Source: an uncultured Lysobacteraceae bacterium
Lineage (GTDB): Bacteria > Pseudomonadota > Gammaproteobacteria > Xanthomonadales > Xanthomonadaceae
DNA length: 64,000 nucleotides
Reading direction: 5' to 3'
NCBI GenBank assembly: GCA_902825775.1
Contig: CADECF010000013.1
Location: 36,971-100,970, forward strand
Of this stretch, positions 38,031 to 46,900 are shown piece by piece (within the stretch, counting starts at the first letter, position 1; every line of letters begins with the position of its first letter). The notes beneath the pieces are model-generated. The model saw only the letters and a program-made list of their open reading frames with translations, was not told the DNA's origin and searched no databases. The position numbers were made by a program, and so were the translations under genes.

Positions 38031-39808
38031 GCATCCACCCGCACTTCGCGGAACATCCCAAGCTCCATATGCAGCAGCATGTGGCAGTGGTAAGCCCAGC
38101 GGCCCAGCGCATCGGCAGTGACGCGATAACTGCGGATATGGCCCGGCGGCACGCTGACGGTGTGTTTGCGCACGTGGAACTCGCCGTCGGCGTTTTCCAG
38201 ATCGCTCCACAGGCCGTGCAGGTGGATCGGATGTTCCATCATCGTGTCGTTGACCAGCACGATGCGGACGCGCTCGCCGTAGTTGAGCCGTATCGGATCG
38301 GCCTTGGAGAACGGAATGCCGTCGAAACCCCAGGTATAACGCTCCATATTGCCGGTAAGATGCAATTCGATCTCGCGGCCCGGTTCGCGGCCATCGGGAT
38401 CGGCGAACGTGCTTTTCAGGTCCGCGTAGCTCAGCACGCGGCGGCCGTTGCCGCGCAGGCCGATGCCGGGATCGTCGAGCGCGCGCGACGGCGTCATCGT
38501 CTGCATGTCGACCGCAGGATTGCCGGTTTCGCTGGCCGGATGCGCGATCATCGCGCCTCCGCCCATATCGTGGCCCGCGTGCTGCATCGGCATTTTCATG
38601 TCGGCGCCGCAGCCGCCTTCCATGCCTTTCATCTGCGACATGTCGTGGCCGCTGTGGTCCATCGCTTTCATCCCCATCATGCCGCCGTGGCCCATGTCCT
38701 GCATGGTCAGGATCGGGCGCGGATCCAGCGGCGGCACGTCCGACTCCAAGCCGGTGCGCGGCGACAGCGTGGCGCGCGCATAACCGCCGCGATCCATCGA
38801 TTGCGCGAAGATCGTGTACGGCTGGTCTGCGGGTTCGACGATCACGTCCAAGGTTTCGGCGACGCCGATGCGGAATTCATCGACGCTCACCGGATGCACC
38901 GGCTGGCCGTCGGCGGCGACTACCGTCATCTTCAGCCCGGGGATGCGTACATCGAAAAACGTCATCGCCGAGCCGTTGATGAAACGCAGGCGCACCCGCT
39001 CCCCGCGTTCGAACAAGGCAGTCCAGTTGGCCGCCGGCGGTGCGCCGTTGATGAGATAGGTGTAGGTGAGGGCGGTGACGTCGGCCAGGTCGGTCGGGCT
39101 CATCCGCATCCGGCCCCAGGCCTTGCGGTCGGCGACGGCGGCATCGAAGCCGTCGCGTTCGGCATCGCGGAAGAAGTCGCCGACGGTGCGCTTGTGCAGG
39201 TTGTAGTAGTCCGACTGCTTGCGCAGTTTGCGGACGATGGCATGCGGGTCTTCGTCGCTCCAGTCCGAAAGCAGGATCACGTGGTCGCGGTCGGCGGCGA
39301 CGGGATCCGGCTCCCGCGGATCGATCACGATCGCGCCGTACACGCCGACCGCTTCCTGCAGGCTGCTGTGGGCGTGATACCAGTAGGTGCCCGCCTGGCG
39401 TAAGTGGAAGCGGTACAAATGGCTTTCGCCGGGTGCGATGCCGTGGAAGCTCAGCCCCGGCACGCCGTCCATGTTGGCCGGCAGCAGGATGCCGTGCCAA
39501 TGCAACGAAGTGTCCTCGCGCAGGCGGTTGGCCACGCGCAGCTCGACCGTATCGCCTTCGCGCCAGCGCAGCGTCGGTGCGGGCAGCGTGCCGTTGACGG
39601 TTTTGGCCCAGGCCGGTTTGCCGGTGAGATTCACCGGGCTCGCACCGATGGACAACTCGAAGCGGGTGCCGCGCAGTTCCGGTACGACGGGCGCTGCGGG
39701 ATTCTGGGCGCGGCTGCGGTCGGGCCATGCCGCCAGCAGCGGCAGCGCGGCCAAACCGGTGACGAACTGCCGGCGCTCGGTATCGAATCGATATCGCTTA
39801 TTAGTCAT
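38027..39808 (-). CDS. copA: Copper resistance multicopper oxidase CopA
   Basis: Periplasmic multicopper oxidase of 593 residues exported by Tat (ERRQFVTGLAALPLLAAW). Copper ligands are seen in HWHGILLPANMDG, WYHAHSS, HPIHLHGLW and the C-terminal HCHMLLHMELGMF. A Met/His-rich insert (MQDMGHGGMMGMKAMDHSGH) lies near residue 360-400. ATG 39808 is preferred because it places the twin arginine normally; earlier codons overlap cueR. It lies 4 bases after cueR and overlaps copB, forming one operon. Confidence 0.93.
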   Translation of the reverse strand: MTNKRYRFDTERRQFVTGLAALPLLAAWPDRSRAQNPAAPVVPELRGTRFELSIGASPVNLTGKPAWAKTVNGTLPAPTLRWREGDTVELRVANRLREDTSLHWHGILLPANMDGVPGLSFHGIAPGESHLYRFHLRQAGTYWYHAHSSLQEAVGVYGAIVIDPREPDPVAADRDHVILLSDWSDEDPHAIVRKLRKQSDYYNLHKRTVGDFFRDAERDGFDAAVADRKAWGRMRMSPTDLADVTALTYTYLINGAPPAANWTALFERGERVRLRFINGSAMTFFDVRIPGLKMTVVAADGQPVHPVSVDEFRIGVAETLDVIVEPADQPYTIFAQSMDRGGYARATLSPRTGLESDVPPLDPRPILTMQDMGHGGMMGMKAMDHSGHDMSQMKGMEGGCGADMKMPMQHAGHDMGGGAMIAHPASETGNPAVDMQTMTPSRALDDPGIGLRGNGRRVLSYADLKSTFADPDGREPGREIELHLTGNMERYTWGFDGIPFSKADPIRLNYGERVRIVLVNDTMMEHPIHLHGLWSDLENADGEFHVRKHTVSVPPGHIRSYRVTADALGRWAYHCHMLLHMELGMFREVRVDA

Positions 39809-39812
39809 CTGG

Positions 39813-40223
39813 TTACGATGACTTCTTGATGTCGTGAGCCAAAACGGCATCGACGATCGGGCAGCCGTGGACAGTGCCCGTCCCGGAGCATTCCTTCACC
39901 AACCGGCCCAGGCTGTCGCGCATGGCGGCCAGTTGGGCGATTTTTTGTTCGATGTCGTCGAGCCGGTGCTTGGCCAGCGCCAGCACTTCGGCGCGCTCGC
40001 CTTGGTCGTCGGATGCGAGCCGCAGCAGTTCACGGGTTTCATCCAAAGTGAAGCCTAAGGCCTTGGCGCGCCTTATGAAAAGCAGGGTATCGACATCCTG
40101 TTCGCCGAATACTCGGTAGCCGGATTCAGTACGCGAGGCCGCGGGTAGCAGTTGTAGACGTTCATAAAGCCGCACGGTGTCTATGCCAACACCGGCTTTT
40201 GCGGCGATTTGTCCGATCCGCAT
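39813..40223 (-). CDS. cueR: MerR-family copper regulator (CueR-like)
   Basis: A 136-residue MerR-type activator: N-terminal winged HTH (MRIGQIAAKAGVGIDTVRLY), dimerisation helix, and a C-terminal metal loop with C112 and C121 (ECSGTGTVHGCP). Position 77 is not cysteine, consistent with a monovalent-ion (Cu/Ag) sensor instead of a divalent one. It heads the cueR-copA-copB operon and is preceded by a MerR-type operator at 40258-40279. Confidence 0.9.
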   Translation of the reverse strand: MRIGQIAAKAGVGIDTVRLYERLQLLPAASRTESGYRVFGEQDVDTLLFIRRAKALGFTLDETRELLRLASDDQGERAEVLALAKHRLDDIEQKIAQLAAMRDSLGRLVKECSGTGTVHGCPIVDAVLAHDIKKSS

Positions 40224-40250
40224 GAAGGTCCGCTCAGTAGAGAGGCGGTT

Positions 40251-40282
40251 AGTGTGCACCCTGGACCCGACTCCAGGGTCAA
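40251..40282 (-). promoter_or_regulatory. MerR-type promoter of the cueR-copA-copB operon
   Basis: On the minus strand, TTGACC (-35, 40282-40277) and a weak -10 (CACACT) are separated by about 20 bases. The spacer contains the dyad ACCCTGGA/TCCAGGGT (40258-40265 and 40272-40279). A stretched spacer with a central dyad is the hallmark of MerR activation. Confidence 0.65.
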
Positions 40283-40489
40283 CGGCGATGGCGTGTCGGC
40301 TCGTCGCGCGCAAGAACGAGCGGATCGTAAATCGATCGAAAAGCGGTGCCGCAGATCGCCATCCTTCCGCCTATCGCCACTGCGGCGCCCCGACCAATGT
40401 TAGCGGTCGGTCGCCCACATTTCTCCATGTCGATGGAAGCGTGACCGCCTCCACACTGCGCGCCCCTTTGAGTGTGCGAGCAGCCCCCG

Positions 40490-42355
40490 ATGAATCCACG
40501 CCATCTTCGATCCACCACTGCGGAACGCCGCGGTCCGTCACTTCGTACGCTTTGTGTGTTCGCTGCGTTGTTCGTATCGAACCATGCGATGGCAGGCGAT
40601 GCCTGCGTCATGGCCGCAACCGGCCCGCTCCCGCCGAGTACAGGCGTCGCCGATGCGAACAGCAACGCCTTGGCTTGCGGCAGTGCGGTGGCAGGCGGTG
40701 CGAGCAGCGTCGCGCTGGGCGGCAGCGCTCAGGCGCAGGGAGCGAGCGCGATCGCGGTCGGCGGTGCGGCAGGCGCCTTCGCCGAACAAGGCATTGCGAT
40801 CGGCGGCGGATCCGAGGCCGGCAGCTTCGGAAATCCCGACGGAATTTCGGGCGCTATCGCTATCGGCAACAGCGCGGGCGCTTTCGGCGGAGGCAGCGTC
40901 GCGATCGGCGTCAACAGCGAAACGCTGAACCCGAACGCGGTCGCGGTGGGCGCGGGCAGCAACGCTTTGAACGAAGGCACGGTCGCCATCGGCGACGCGG
41001 CGGTGTCCACCGGAGAATTCTCGTTGGCGATCGGCAGCACGGCCAACGCGGTCGGCAACAATTCCGTGGCATTGGGCGATTCGAGTTCCGTCACCGGTGC
41101 GAATGCCGTCGCGATAGGCAGCGGCGCCAATGTCAATGCCCCCAACAGCATCGCGATCGGCGCATCTAGCAACGCTGCAAGCAACGACAGCGTAGCGTTG
41201 GGAACCGATGCGAGCACGGAACAGGATTTCGCCACGGCGTTGGGCACCAATAGCTTGGCAGCGGGATTGAACAGCACCGCGACGGGTTTCCGCAGCAGCG
41301 CCGTAGGCGAAGGCAGCATCGCGCAGGGCGCTCTGAGCAACGCCGAAGGCGCAGGCAGCGTCGCGGTCGGTGGTGCGTTCGATCGCAATGGAGACGCCAT
41401 CATCGCGGACGACGAGCGCACGTTGGCCAACGGGAAATTCTCAACCGCCGTCGGCAGCGGATCGCAGGCATTGGCTACCAATTCGACGGCGAACGGCTGG
41501 CTAGCCAATGCGGCCGAAGGCAACAGCACCGCGATCGGCGCCAACAGCGACGCCACGCAGCAAGGAGCGACCGCGCTCGGTGCGGGCTCCCAGGCGGTAG
41601 GCGAGGGCAGTACGGCAGTCGGCGGTCAAACGGTTTTCGGTGCTAATAGCGACAAGCTCGCAACGACGGTTGCCTCGGGCAAATTCGGCACCGCATTCGG
41701 CGCTGGCGCGCAGGCGACGGGTTCGGTCAATGCGACCGCGAACGGTTGGCTGGCAAACGCCAGTCAGGACAACACGACCAGTTTGGGCGCGAACAGCGCC
41801 GCAAGCGCGACGGGCGCAACCGCCATCGGCCGTGCAGCGAACGCTTCGGCAGCTAACAGCGTGGCTTTGGGCACCGGTTCGATCGCCGATCGGGTCAACA
41901 CCGTATCGGTAGGCGCGGCCGGATCCGAACGCCAGGTCGCCAACGTCGCCGACGGCACGCAGGCCACTGACGCTGCGAACGTGCGCCAGGTGCAGTCGGG
42001 CGATGCGGAGACATTGAGCCAGGCGAACGCGTACACCGACCAGCGCGTGCTCGAAGTGGCAAACGCGGACGTCGAGGCGTTGCGTCGGGACATCGACGAC
42101 CGTTTCTACCAGCAGGACCGCCGCACGGACCGGGTCGGTGCGATGAGCACCGCCATGATCCAGATGACCGCCAACGCGGCCAACAGCACCGGTACGCGCG
42201 GACGGCTCGCCGTCGGTGCCGGCTTCATGGGCGACGAACAAGCCGTTTCGATCGGCTACGGAAAACGCCTCAGCGAACGCACCTCGTTTACCTTGGGCGG
42301 CGCATTCAGCGGCGATGAAACTACCGCAGGTATCGGTTTCGGCGTGGACTTGTAA
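40490..42355 (+). CDS. Trimeric autotransporter adhesin (YadA-like)
   Basis: Type Vc adhesin of 621 residues. After a signal peptide (RTLCVFAALFVSNHAMA) comes a long head made of about two dozen YadA-type repeats such as NAVAIGSGANVNAPNSIAIG. A neck (GSERQVANVADGTQATDAAN), a short coiled coil (YTDQRVLEVANADVEALRRD) and the C-terminal membrane anchor ending TTAGIGFGVDL follow. The head makes up almost the whole passenger and the stalk is very short. The calcium-binding-like DRNGDAIIADDE insert (near residue 305) is unusual. A terminator follows. Confidence 0.92.
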   Translation: MNPRHLRSTTAERRGPSLRTLCVFAALFVSNHAMAGDACVMAATGPLPPSTGVADANSNALACGSAVAGGASSVALGGSAQAQGASAIAVGGAAGAFAEQGIAIGGGSEAGSFGNPDGISGAIAIGNSAGAFGGGSVAIGVNSETLNPNAVAVGAGSNALNEGTVAIGDAAVSTGEFSLAIGSTANAVGNNSVALGDSSSVTGANAVAIGSGANVNAPNSIAIGASSNAASNDSVALGTDASTEQDFATALGTNSLAAGLNSTATGFRSSAVGEGSIAQGALSNAEGAGSVAVGGAFDRNGDAIIADDERTLANGKFSTAVGSGSQALATNSTANGWLANAAEGNSTAIGANSDATQQGATALGAGSQAVGEGSTAVGGQTVFGANSDKLATTVASGKFGTAFGAGAQATGSVNATANGWLANASQDNTTSLGANSAASATGATAIGRAANASAANSVALGTGSIADRVNTVSVGAAGSERQVANVADGTQATDAANVRQVQSGDAETLSQANAYTDQRVLEVANADVEALRRDIDDRFYQQDRRTDRVGAMSTAMIQMTANAANSTGTRGRLAVGAGFMGDEQAVSIGYGKRLSERTSFTLGGAFSGDETTAGIGFGVDL

Positions 42356-42388
42356 GCCGGGCACCGATAGCCGCCGCCGTGAATAAGC

Positions 42389-42417
42389 AAAAACCCCGCG
42401 AAGGCGGGGTTTTTGTT
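42389..42417 (+). terminator. Rho-independent terminator after the adhesin gene
   Basis: Stem AAAAACCCCGC/GCGGGGTTTTT with a 4-base loop and T-rich tail. Confidence 0.88.
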
Positions 42418-42498
42418 TAGTGTCCGATTCCATAACGGCGCTTCCGACGAAAACTAATAAAAACAGCTACTTAGAAATATAGGGGTACAGATTTGCGG

Positions 42499-42527
42499 TT
42501 GACGCGGCGGACAGAAGTCTGTATCCC
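42499..42527 (+). promoter_or_regulatory. Promoter of the tns operon
   Basis: TTGACG (42499-42504), a 17-base spacer and TATCCC (42522-42527), followed by GGAGGG at 42545-42550 and the ATG at 42558. Confidence 0.5.
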
Positions 42528-42557
42528 TTTCTGCGGGTCAAACCGGAGGGCACGCTC

Positions 42558-43214
42558 ATGGTCGACGCCGGTCCGCAGTTCAAGCCGCGGAAGATCAGCG
42601 ACGCCGAGTTCCGGCGCTCAAATGTTTTTGTGGCTTGGTCCGGGAAGGTCGGGCGCCAGGTTCAGCTGATAGGCCCGAACCAGTACGACGCCTGGCTATT
42701 GATCGAGTTCGGCCCTGACGTCGCTTGGCTTTGCGAGCGGCCGCCGATCTATATCGAACTACTGCCCCTAGAGGGCAAGCGACGCCCCCTCCATTTCTGG
42801 GTGCGCCAACGCTCCGGCAAGCAGTTCGGCGTAGTGCTTTATGACGTGGCGCTCGCCCGGGACAAGGCTTGCCCTCTCGATCTGCTCAAGCGGTCGATCG
42901 AGGCGTCCAAACTGAAATGCGAGATATGGCAGGCGGCTGATATTCGCAGTCGTACGACCTATGTGCGCAATCTCAAGGAACTGCAGCCGTTCGTTGCCAT
43001 GGAGCAGTCCTCGGACGAACAATTGGCCACATCACTCGTGGCTCATCTAGAACGGGTCAAAACGGCCAGTTGGTCGGAGCTGATGACGCTATTCGCGTCC
43101 CGGTTTGAGGGGGTCGTGAACATGGAAATTGCCCGGTTGATCCACGCGGGACGAGTGACGGCCAATCTCGGAGACCACGCATTGGCCTCCAATACGGTGT
43201 TGAGCCTGCCATGA
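42558..43214 (+). CDS. TnsA-like transposition protein, probably degenerate nuclease
   Basis: A 218-residue protein at the tnsA position. Its middle part (ELLPLEGKRRPLHFWVRQRS) aligns by eye with the TnsA nuclease core, in which an aspartate and a Glu-x-Lys pair bind metal. Here the aspartate place is histidine (LHF) and the Glu-x-Lys is replaced by VVLYD, so the nuclease is probably inactive or strongly altered. The C-terminal half (SWSELMTLFASRFEGVVNME) looks like a winged helix. It overlaps tnsB by ATGA. The assignment rests mainly on gene order and this weak match. Confidence 0.6.
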   Translation: MVDAGPQFKPRKISDAEFRRSNVFVAWSGKVGRQVQLIGPNQYDAWLLIEFGPDVAWLCERPPIYIELLPLEGKRRPLHFWVRQRSGKQFGVVLYDVALARDKACPLDLLKRSIEASKLKCEIWQAADIRSRTTYVRNLKELQPFVAMEQSSDEQLATSLVAHLERVKTASWSELMTLFASRFEGVVNMEIARLIHAGRVTANLGDHALASNTVLSLP

Positions 43215-45097
43215 GCATCGCCGAACGCTTGGCGATTGCCCCGGAACTTCGGGATACGACCAAGTGGGACAAACCGCGCGAGTCGGACATCCCGAAGGAC
43301 GACCTCGAGGAATACCGGCGCCGGAAAAAAGCCGTAACGGCTTACCTCAATGGCACGCCGTTTGCCACGATCGAAAAGGATCACGGTTACTCCAAGAGCC
43401 AGATCTACCGGATGCTTGATCGATGCCTCACCGCTCGGCCAAACGGAACGATGTATGGATTTCATGCGCTAATTCCAGGCGCCTCAATTGCCCCTTATAA
43501 GCGCAAGTCGCCGGTCAACCCTGAACTAGCGGCGCAGACCAAAGGCTTGGCTGGGGCCTTCATGCAGCTCATGGCCGAGCATGAAATTCTGTACCGATAT
43601 GTGGAGAAGCACGCCCTTAATTCGGGAGGAAAATCAGCTGCGGTCATTGCCAAGGCGATTCGCGCAGAGTTTCTAAAGAAATGCGCCAAGGTTCGCGCCC
43701 CTAACCAGTACCCATTCAATACGGATGATCAGGGCGCTCGTGCGCTCGTGCGCTTCATCGATCGAATGCGCGAGGATCACTATGCGACGAAGAACGGGAA
43801 TGAAGAGGAAAGCGCTGGCGCTTTTGAGCAGCCACTAACAGCTCAGCCTTCGGGGGCGCAGCAGTTGCGGCCTTTTGAAGAAACCGAACATGACGGTCAT
43901 AACGGCGATTTCTATTTTGTCATCAAGGCGCGCGGGCGACGCGGGGAATGGATTTATACAACCCCGATGCGCTTGTGGCTGTTGATTCTGATTGATCGTG
44001 CCAGCCGAGCCATCCTGGGATATTCGTATCGATTGGGAAGTACGAACTATCCAGCGATTTCCGTTATGCGCTCGTTCGTGCATGCCATGACTCCGTGGAA
44101 ACAGAAGGAGCTGACATTGCCCCATTTGGCCTATAAAGAAGGGGCGGGGTTTCCATCGGGTGTGGCGCCTCGAGCCCATGGCCGTCTGATAGACCTGGTG
44201 TGCTTTGATGGTGCCAAGGCCAATACTGCGAAAGTCACGATGCGCGGCCTCACTACGGTGCTGGGGGCCACGATCAATTACGGCCGCGTGCGATTTCCTA
44301 TTGCCCGCCCGTTTATCGAACGCCTGAATCAGACACTGGAAACCCATGGGTTCCGTCGTCTACCAATCGGCTTTAATCCAAAGGGGCCTAAGGAAGAAAG
44401 GGAGCGAGCGCTGAAGGCCGCCAGCGAGCATGCCGTCACCATAGATGAATTGGAGCAAGTGATCGACGTCATGCTGGCCAACAGCAATGCGGATCCACAC
44501 GAAGATTTGGTCAACCGCAGCCCTAATGAGTACATCCGTATGTGGGACAGCCAGACCGTGTCACCGCTTCGGCGCATCGAAAACCCGGAAGAGCTTTCAC
44601 AACGGCTTTTGCGCTTGGAGTACATCAAGACGATTCGTGGTGGAGGCGAGTCCCATCGTGCGCCATACATCGAACTTTGGGGTGCCCGCTACACGAATGA
44701 CGTGCTGCAGAAGATGAAGGATTCGATCGGCAAGAAGGTGCGCATCATCGTCGATATTGACGGGGACATTCGTTTGATTCGCGCGTACTTTCGAAGGGGA
44801 AGCAAGGAGCTTCCGCTTGGGATTCTGAAGGCAGGGCCACCTTGGCATCTTACGCCGCATACGCTGGAGCAACGGCAGCTTGTTAGACGGGCCCACAAGG
44901 TCAGCAAACTTGTGGTCAAGCCAGGTACCGACATGATGCAGACGTTCAAGCAGGTGCGGCAGCGTGAGGCACAAGAACGCAAGTCAGCCACGAATCAGTT
45001 GGTTAAGGCTGGCAAAATCGGAGAGCCTCAGGCGCACAACCGCGAACGCGATGCCAAGGCGCGAATCGCGAAGACGGACTGGATAAAGCTCAAATAG
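43211..45097 (+). CDS. TnsB/TniA-like DDE transposase
   Basis: A 628-residue transposase of the Mu/Tn7/Tn5053 rve superfamily. N-terminal HTH (TIEKDHGYSKSQIYRMLDRC, about 53-72) is followed by the integrase core (MRLWLLILIDRASRAILGYS). Candidate catalytic residues are D228 (TEHDGHNGD), D333 (VCFDGAKAN) and E370 (RPFIERLNQTL), the last two 37 residues apart as expected. The C-terminus is basic and would bind DNA and TnsC. Translationally coupled to the TnsA-like gene; tnsC starts 14 bases downstream. Confidence 0.85.
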   Translation: MSIAERLAIAPELRDTTKWDKPRESDIPKDDLEEYRRRKKAVTAYLNGTPFATIEKDHGYSKSQIYRMLDRCLTARPNGTMYGFHALIPGASIAPYKRKSPVNPELAAQTKGLAGAFMQLMAEHEILYRYVEKHALNSGGKSAAVIAKAIRAEFLKKCAKVRAPNQYPFNTDDQGARALVRFIDRMREDHYATKNGNEEESAGAFEQPLTAQPSGAQQLRPFEETEHDGHNGDFYFVIKARGRRGEWIYTTPMRLWLLILIDRASRAILGYSYRLGSTNYPAISVMRSFVHAMTPWKQKELTLPHLAYKEGAGFPSGVAPRAHGRLIDLVCFDGAKANTAKVTMRGLTTVLGATINYGRVRFPIARPFIERLNQTLETHGFRRLPIGFNPKGPKEERERALKAASEHAVTIDELEQVIDVMLANSNADPHEDLVNRSPNEYIRMWDSQTVSPLRRIENPEELSQRLLRLEYIKTIRGGGESHRAPYIELWGARYTNDVLQKMKDSIGKKVRIIVDIDGDIRLIRAYFRRGSKELPLGILKAGPPWHLTPHTLEQRQLVRRAHKVSKLVVKPGTDMMQTFKQVRQREAQERKSATNQLVKAGKIGEPQAHNRERDAKARIAKTDWIKLK

Positions 45098-45111
45098 CAA
45101 GGGGACAGAAG

Positions 45112-46056
45112 ATGCACCCGGTAGAGCTCGACACCTACGTCATGCCGACTAACGCATTGGAAGACTTCGTCAATGTGTGCGTTGGTTGGATCAACTCGAA
45201 TGTCGTTGGCGCACTGGTGCCTGGACTTCAGCGCATCGGCAAGAGCTTCGCCGTGGAATACTTCTTGGCGAATTACCGTAAATGGCTAGGCAACTCTGTT
45301 GGCGTCGTCTCAGCCGAAGTTCTGTATCACAAGGCGGGAATTTCAGAAGGTGCCTTTTGGGGCGATCTGTTGAGTTCAATAAAGCGGCCGACAACAAAGC
45401 GCAGGCCGGAAGAGCGGCGGGCACTGTTCGTTGGAAGGTTGATCGAAGTAGGGTCCCGTTCCGAGAAGAAGAAGGTCGTCGTCTTTCTGGATGAAGCCCA
45501 GCTATTGGACGACTCTTTATTCAAATTGCTAATCGGCGTCCACAACGAAATGTGGCGCATTTACAAGATCAAGTGCCTCTGGATATTGGTTGGACAGCCG
45601 GAATTGGAGACTGTGGTTTCCACCTTCATTGCCGAAGGCAAGCGGCAGATCGTAGGCCGTTTCATGACGGACACCTACATGTTCCTGCCGCTAACCGGCA
45701 TTACGGATTTCGAGGCCGCGGTGGAATGCTACGACCTTCACTTGCATCATCCGATCGGCGGTCCATCCTTTACTGCGCACTTTGCGCCCATACCTTGGGC
45801 CGCAGGCTATCGACTGGCATCTGATGCCGATGTCATCTACGGACGTATCGCTCAAGCGCGCACCGACAATGGATTGCCCGAAGGGCAGGGCATGACCATG
45901 CAGGGGTTTACGACCCTGATGAACCATATTTTGATCCACCTGTTGCCGAATCTGAAACCTGGCGAACACTTGAATCAGGATGACATCGACAAAGCTATCG
46001 TTGCTACGAACTGCATGATCTTCGAGCAGCAGGAAGCGCTGCTGGCGACCGCGTGA
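45112..46056 (+). CDS. TnsC/TniB-like AAA+ transposition ATPase
   Basis: A 314-residue AAA+ ATPase with Walker A GLQRIGKS (38-45) and Walker B VVVFLDEAQLL (D127, E128). The sensor segment CLWILVGQPELE matches TniB/TnsC proteins that select the target and activate the transposase. It is closer in size to TniB than to Tn7 TnsC (~555 residues). GGGGAC at 45101-45106 precedes the ATG. No TnsD/TniQ gene follows, which is unusual. Confidence 0.85.
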   Translation: MHPVELDTYVMPTNALEDFVNVCVGWINSNVVGALVPGLQRIGKSFAVEYFLANYRKWLGNSVGVVSAEVLYHKAGISEGAFWGDLLSSIKRPTTKRRPEERRALFVGRLIEVGSRSEKKKVVVFLDEAQLLDDSLFKLLIGVHNEMWRIYKIKCLWILVGQPELETVVSTFIAEGKRQIVGRFMTDTYMFLPLTGITDFEAAVECYDLHLHHPIGGPSFTAHFAPIPWAAGYRLASDADVIYGRIAQARTDNGLPEGQGMTMQGFTTLMNHILIHLLPNLKPGEHLNQDDIDKAIVATNCMIFEQQEALLATA

Positions 46057-46114
46057 TTAAAGCTCATCTTTAAGCGCGAGTGAGGAATTTCAGTTTGGGG
46101 CCATCTCTCTAGAT

Positions 46115-46900
46115 TCAGAATGCGCTTAACGGTTGCGCCTTCACACGCGCATGGCAGAGCAATGCCTCTTCGCTTGGTCTGCTTGTCCAATAAAGCGCTC
46201 CTAGGCCACTCGCCCATTGGACAATGGCTCGCCCTAATGCGTTTTCCGGAAGAGGGTTTGTCGGCGCAAACGAACAGTTCGACCAGGCGCCACTTGCCAC
46301 GGACGCGGCGCGGCGCTTGAGCTCCTTGTAGATGCCGTCACGTAGACCATCGGCTTGAAGTCCATTTTGCATTGCCATGGAAGCGCCGCGACGGACCGCA
46401 GCCCACCCGCAGTAGCGCCATTGGGCTATGGTCAGTGCAGATCCAGGACCTTCGCGATAGGCGAAGGCTAGATCTTGTGCCCAATCGGCGGCAAATCGAT
46501 GCTTCACCAACTGCTGCTCGAAGTACCTCTCCGCCTCAGCCGGGGCCAAATCCGACCAAAGGCGCAGTCCTACTGCGACTGTGAAATCAGTTTGTTCTAG
46601 CGTGTCGAAGTAATCATCAAGGGCTTCCAGCAGCCGCGCTGGTTCATAGACAGTCCACGCCAGCCGCCACTGCAGTCCTTCGATCGGTGTGTTCTGAGCG
46701 TCCTGCTTGAACTCCCATCGCATTTCCGGCCATGGCACTTCGATCACGCCATGGTCTTGCAGCAATGCCATCACCACAAGTGACATGCGCTTGGTCGGAG
46801 CGATCGGCAGCCGGCGCGCCTGACCGGTCAAGAGCGCCCAGAGGTAAAGGCAGCCCTGCAACCCGAGCTCATCGACAGTAGCAGGAGCGGGTGATGCCAT
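46115..46900 (-). CDS. Protein of unknown function next to the tns module
   Basis: I do not recognise this 261-residue protein. It is soluble, mostly helical, with many tryptophans (MRWEFKQDAQN, IAQWRYCGWAAVRRGA) and no signal peptide or membrane helix. It is convergent to tnsC (58-base gap) and divergent from an XRE regulator (96-base gap), so it may be controlled by that regulator. It lacks the N-terminal zinc-finger pattern of TniQ/TnsD. It could be cargo or an accessory or targeting factor of the element; the sequence does not decide. Confidence 0.65.
   Translation of the reverse strand: MASPAPATVDELGLQGCLYLWALLTGQARRLPIAPTKRMSLVVMALLQDHGVIEVPWPEMRWEFKQDAQNTPIEGLQWRLAWTVYEPARLLEALDDYFDTLEQTDFTVAVGLRLWSDLAPAEAERYFEQQLVKHRFAADWAQDLAFAYREGPGSALTIAQWRYCGWAAVRRGASMAMQNGLQADGLRDGIYKELKRRAASVASGAWSNCSFAPTNPLPENALGRAIVQWASGLGALYWTSRPSEEALLCHARVKAQPLSAF

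Larger units (their letters stand above)
42421..46056 (+). mobile_element. Tn7-like transposition module (left part of a metal-resistance island)
   Basis: Contains tnsA-like, tnsB-like and tnsC-like genes in operon order. The proposed left terminus is the TGT at 42421, immediately after the adhesin terminator, because Tn7/Tn5053-type elements begin with TGT; this end is weakly supported, as no inverted counterpart is seen. The metal-resistance genes that follow are the likely cargo, so the right end would lie beyond base 64000. Codon use in the module is less GC-rich than in the flanking genes. Confidence 0.6.

Noticed and set aside
40600-41900. Regularly spaced short repeats that look like a CRISPR array or tandem satellite
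   Set aside because: They are the codons of YadA-head repeats (GxxAxAIG pattern) in one continuous reading frame with signal peptide and anchor.
46115-46900. Possible TniQ/TnsD targeting protein
   Set aside because: The protein lacks the N-terminal CxxC zinc-finger pattern and the family length and order. It also runs on the opposite strand, so it is left as unknown.
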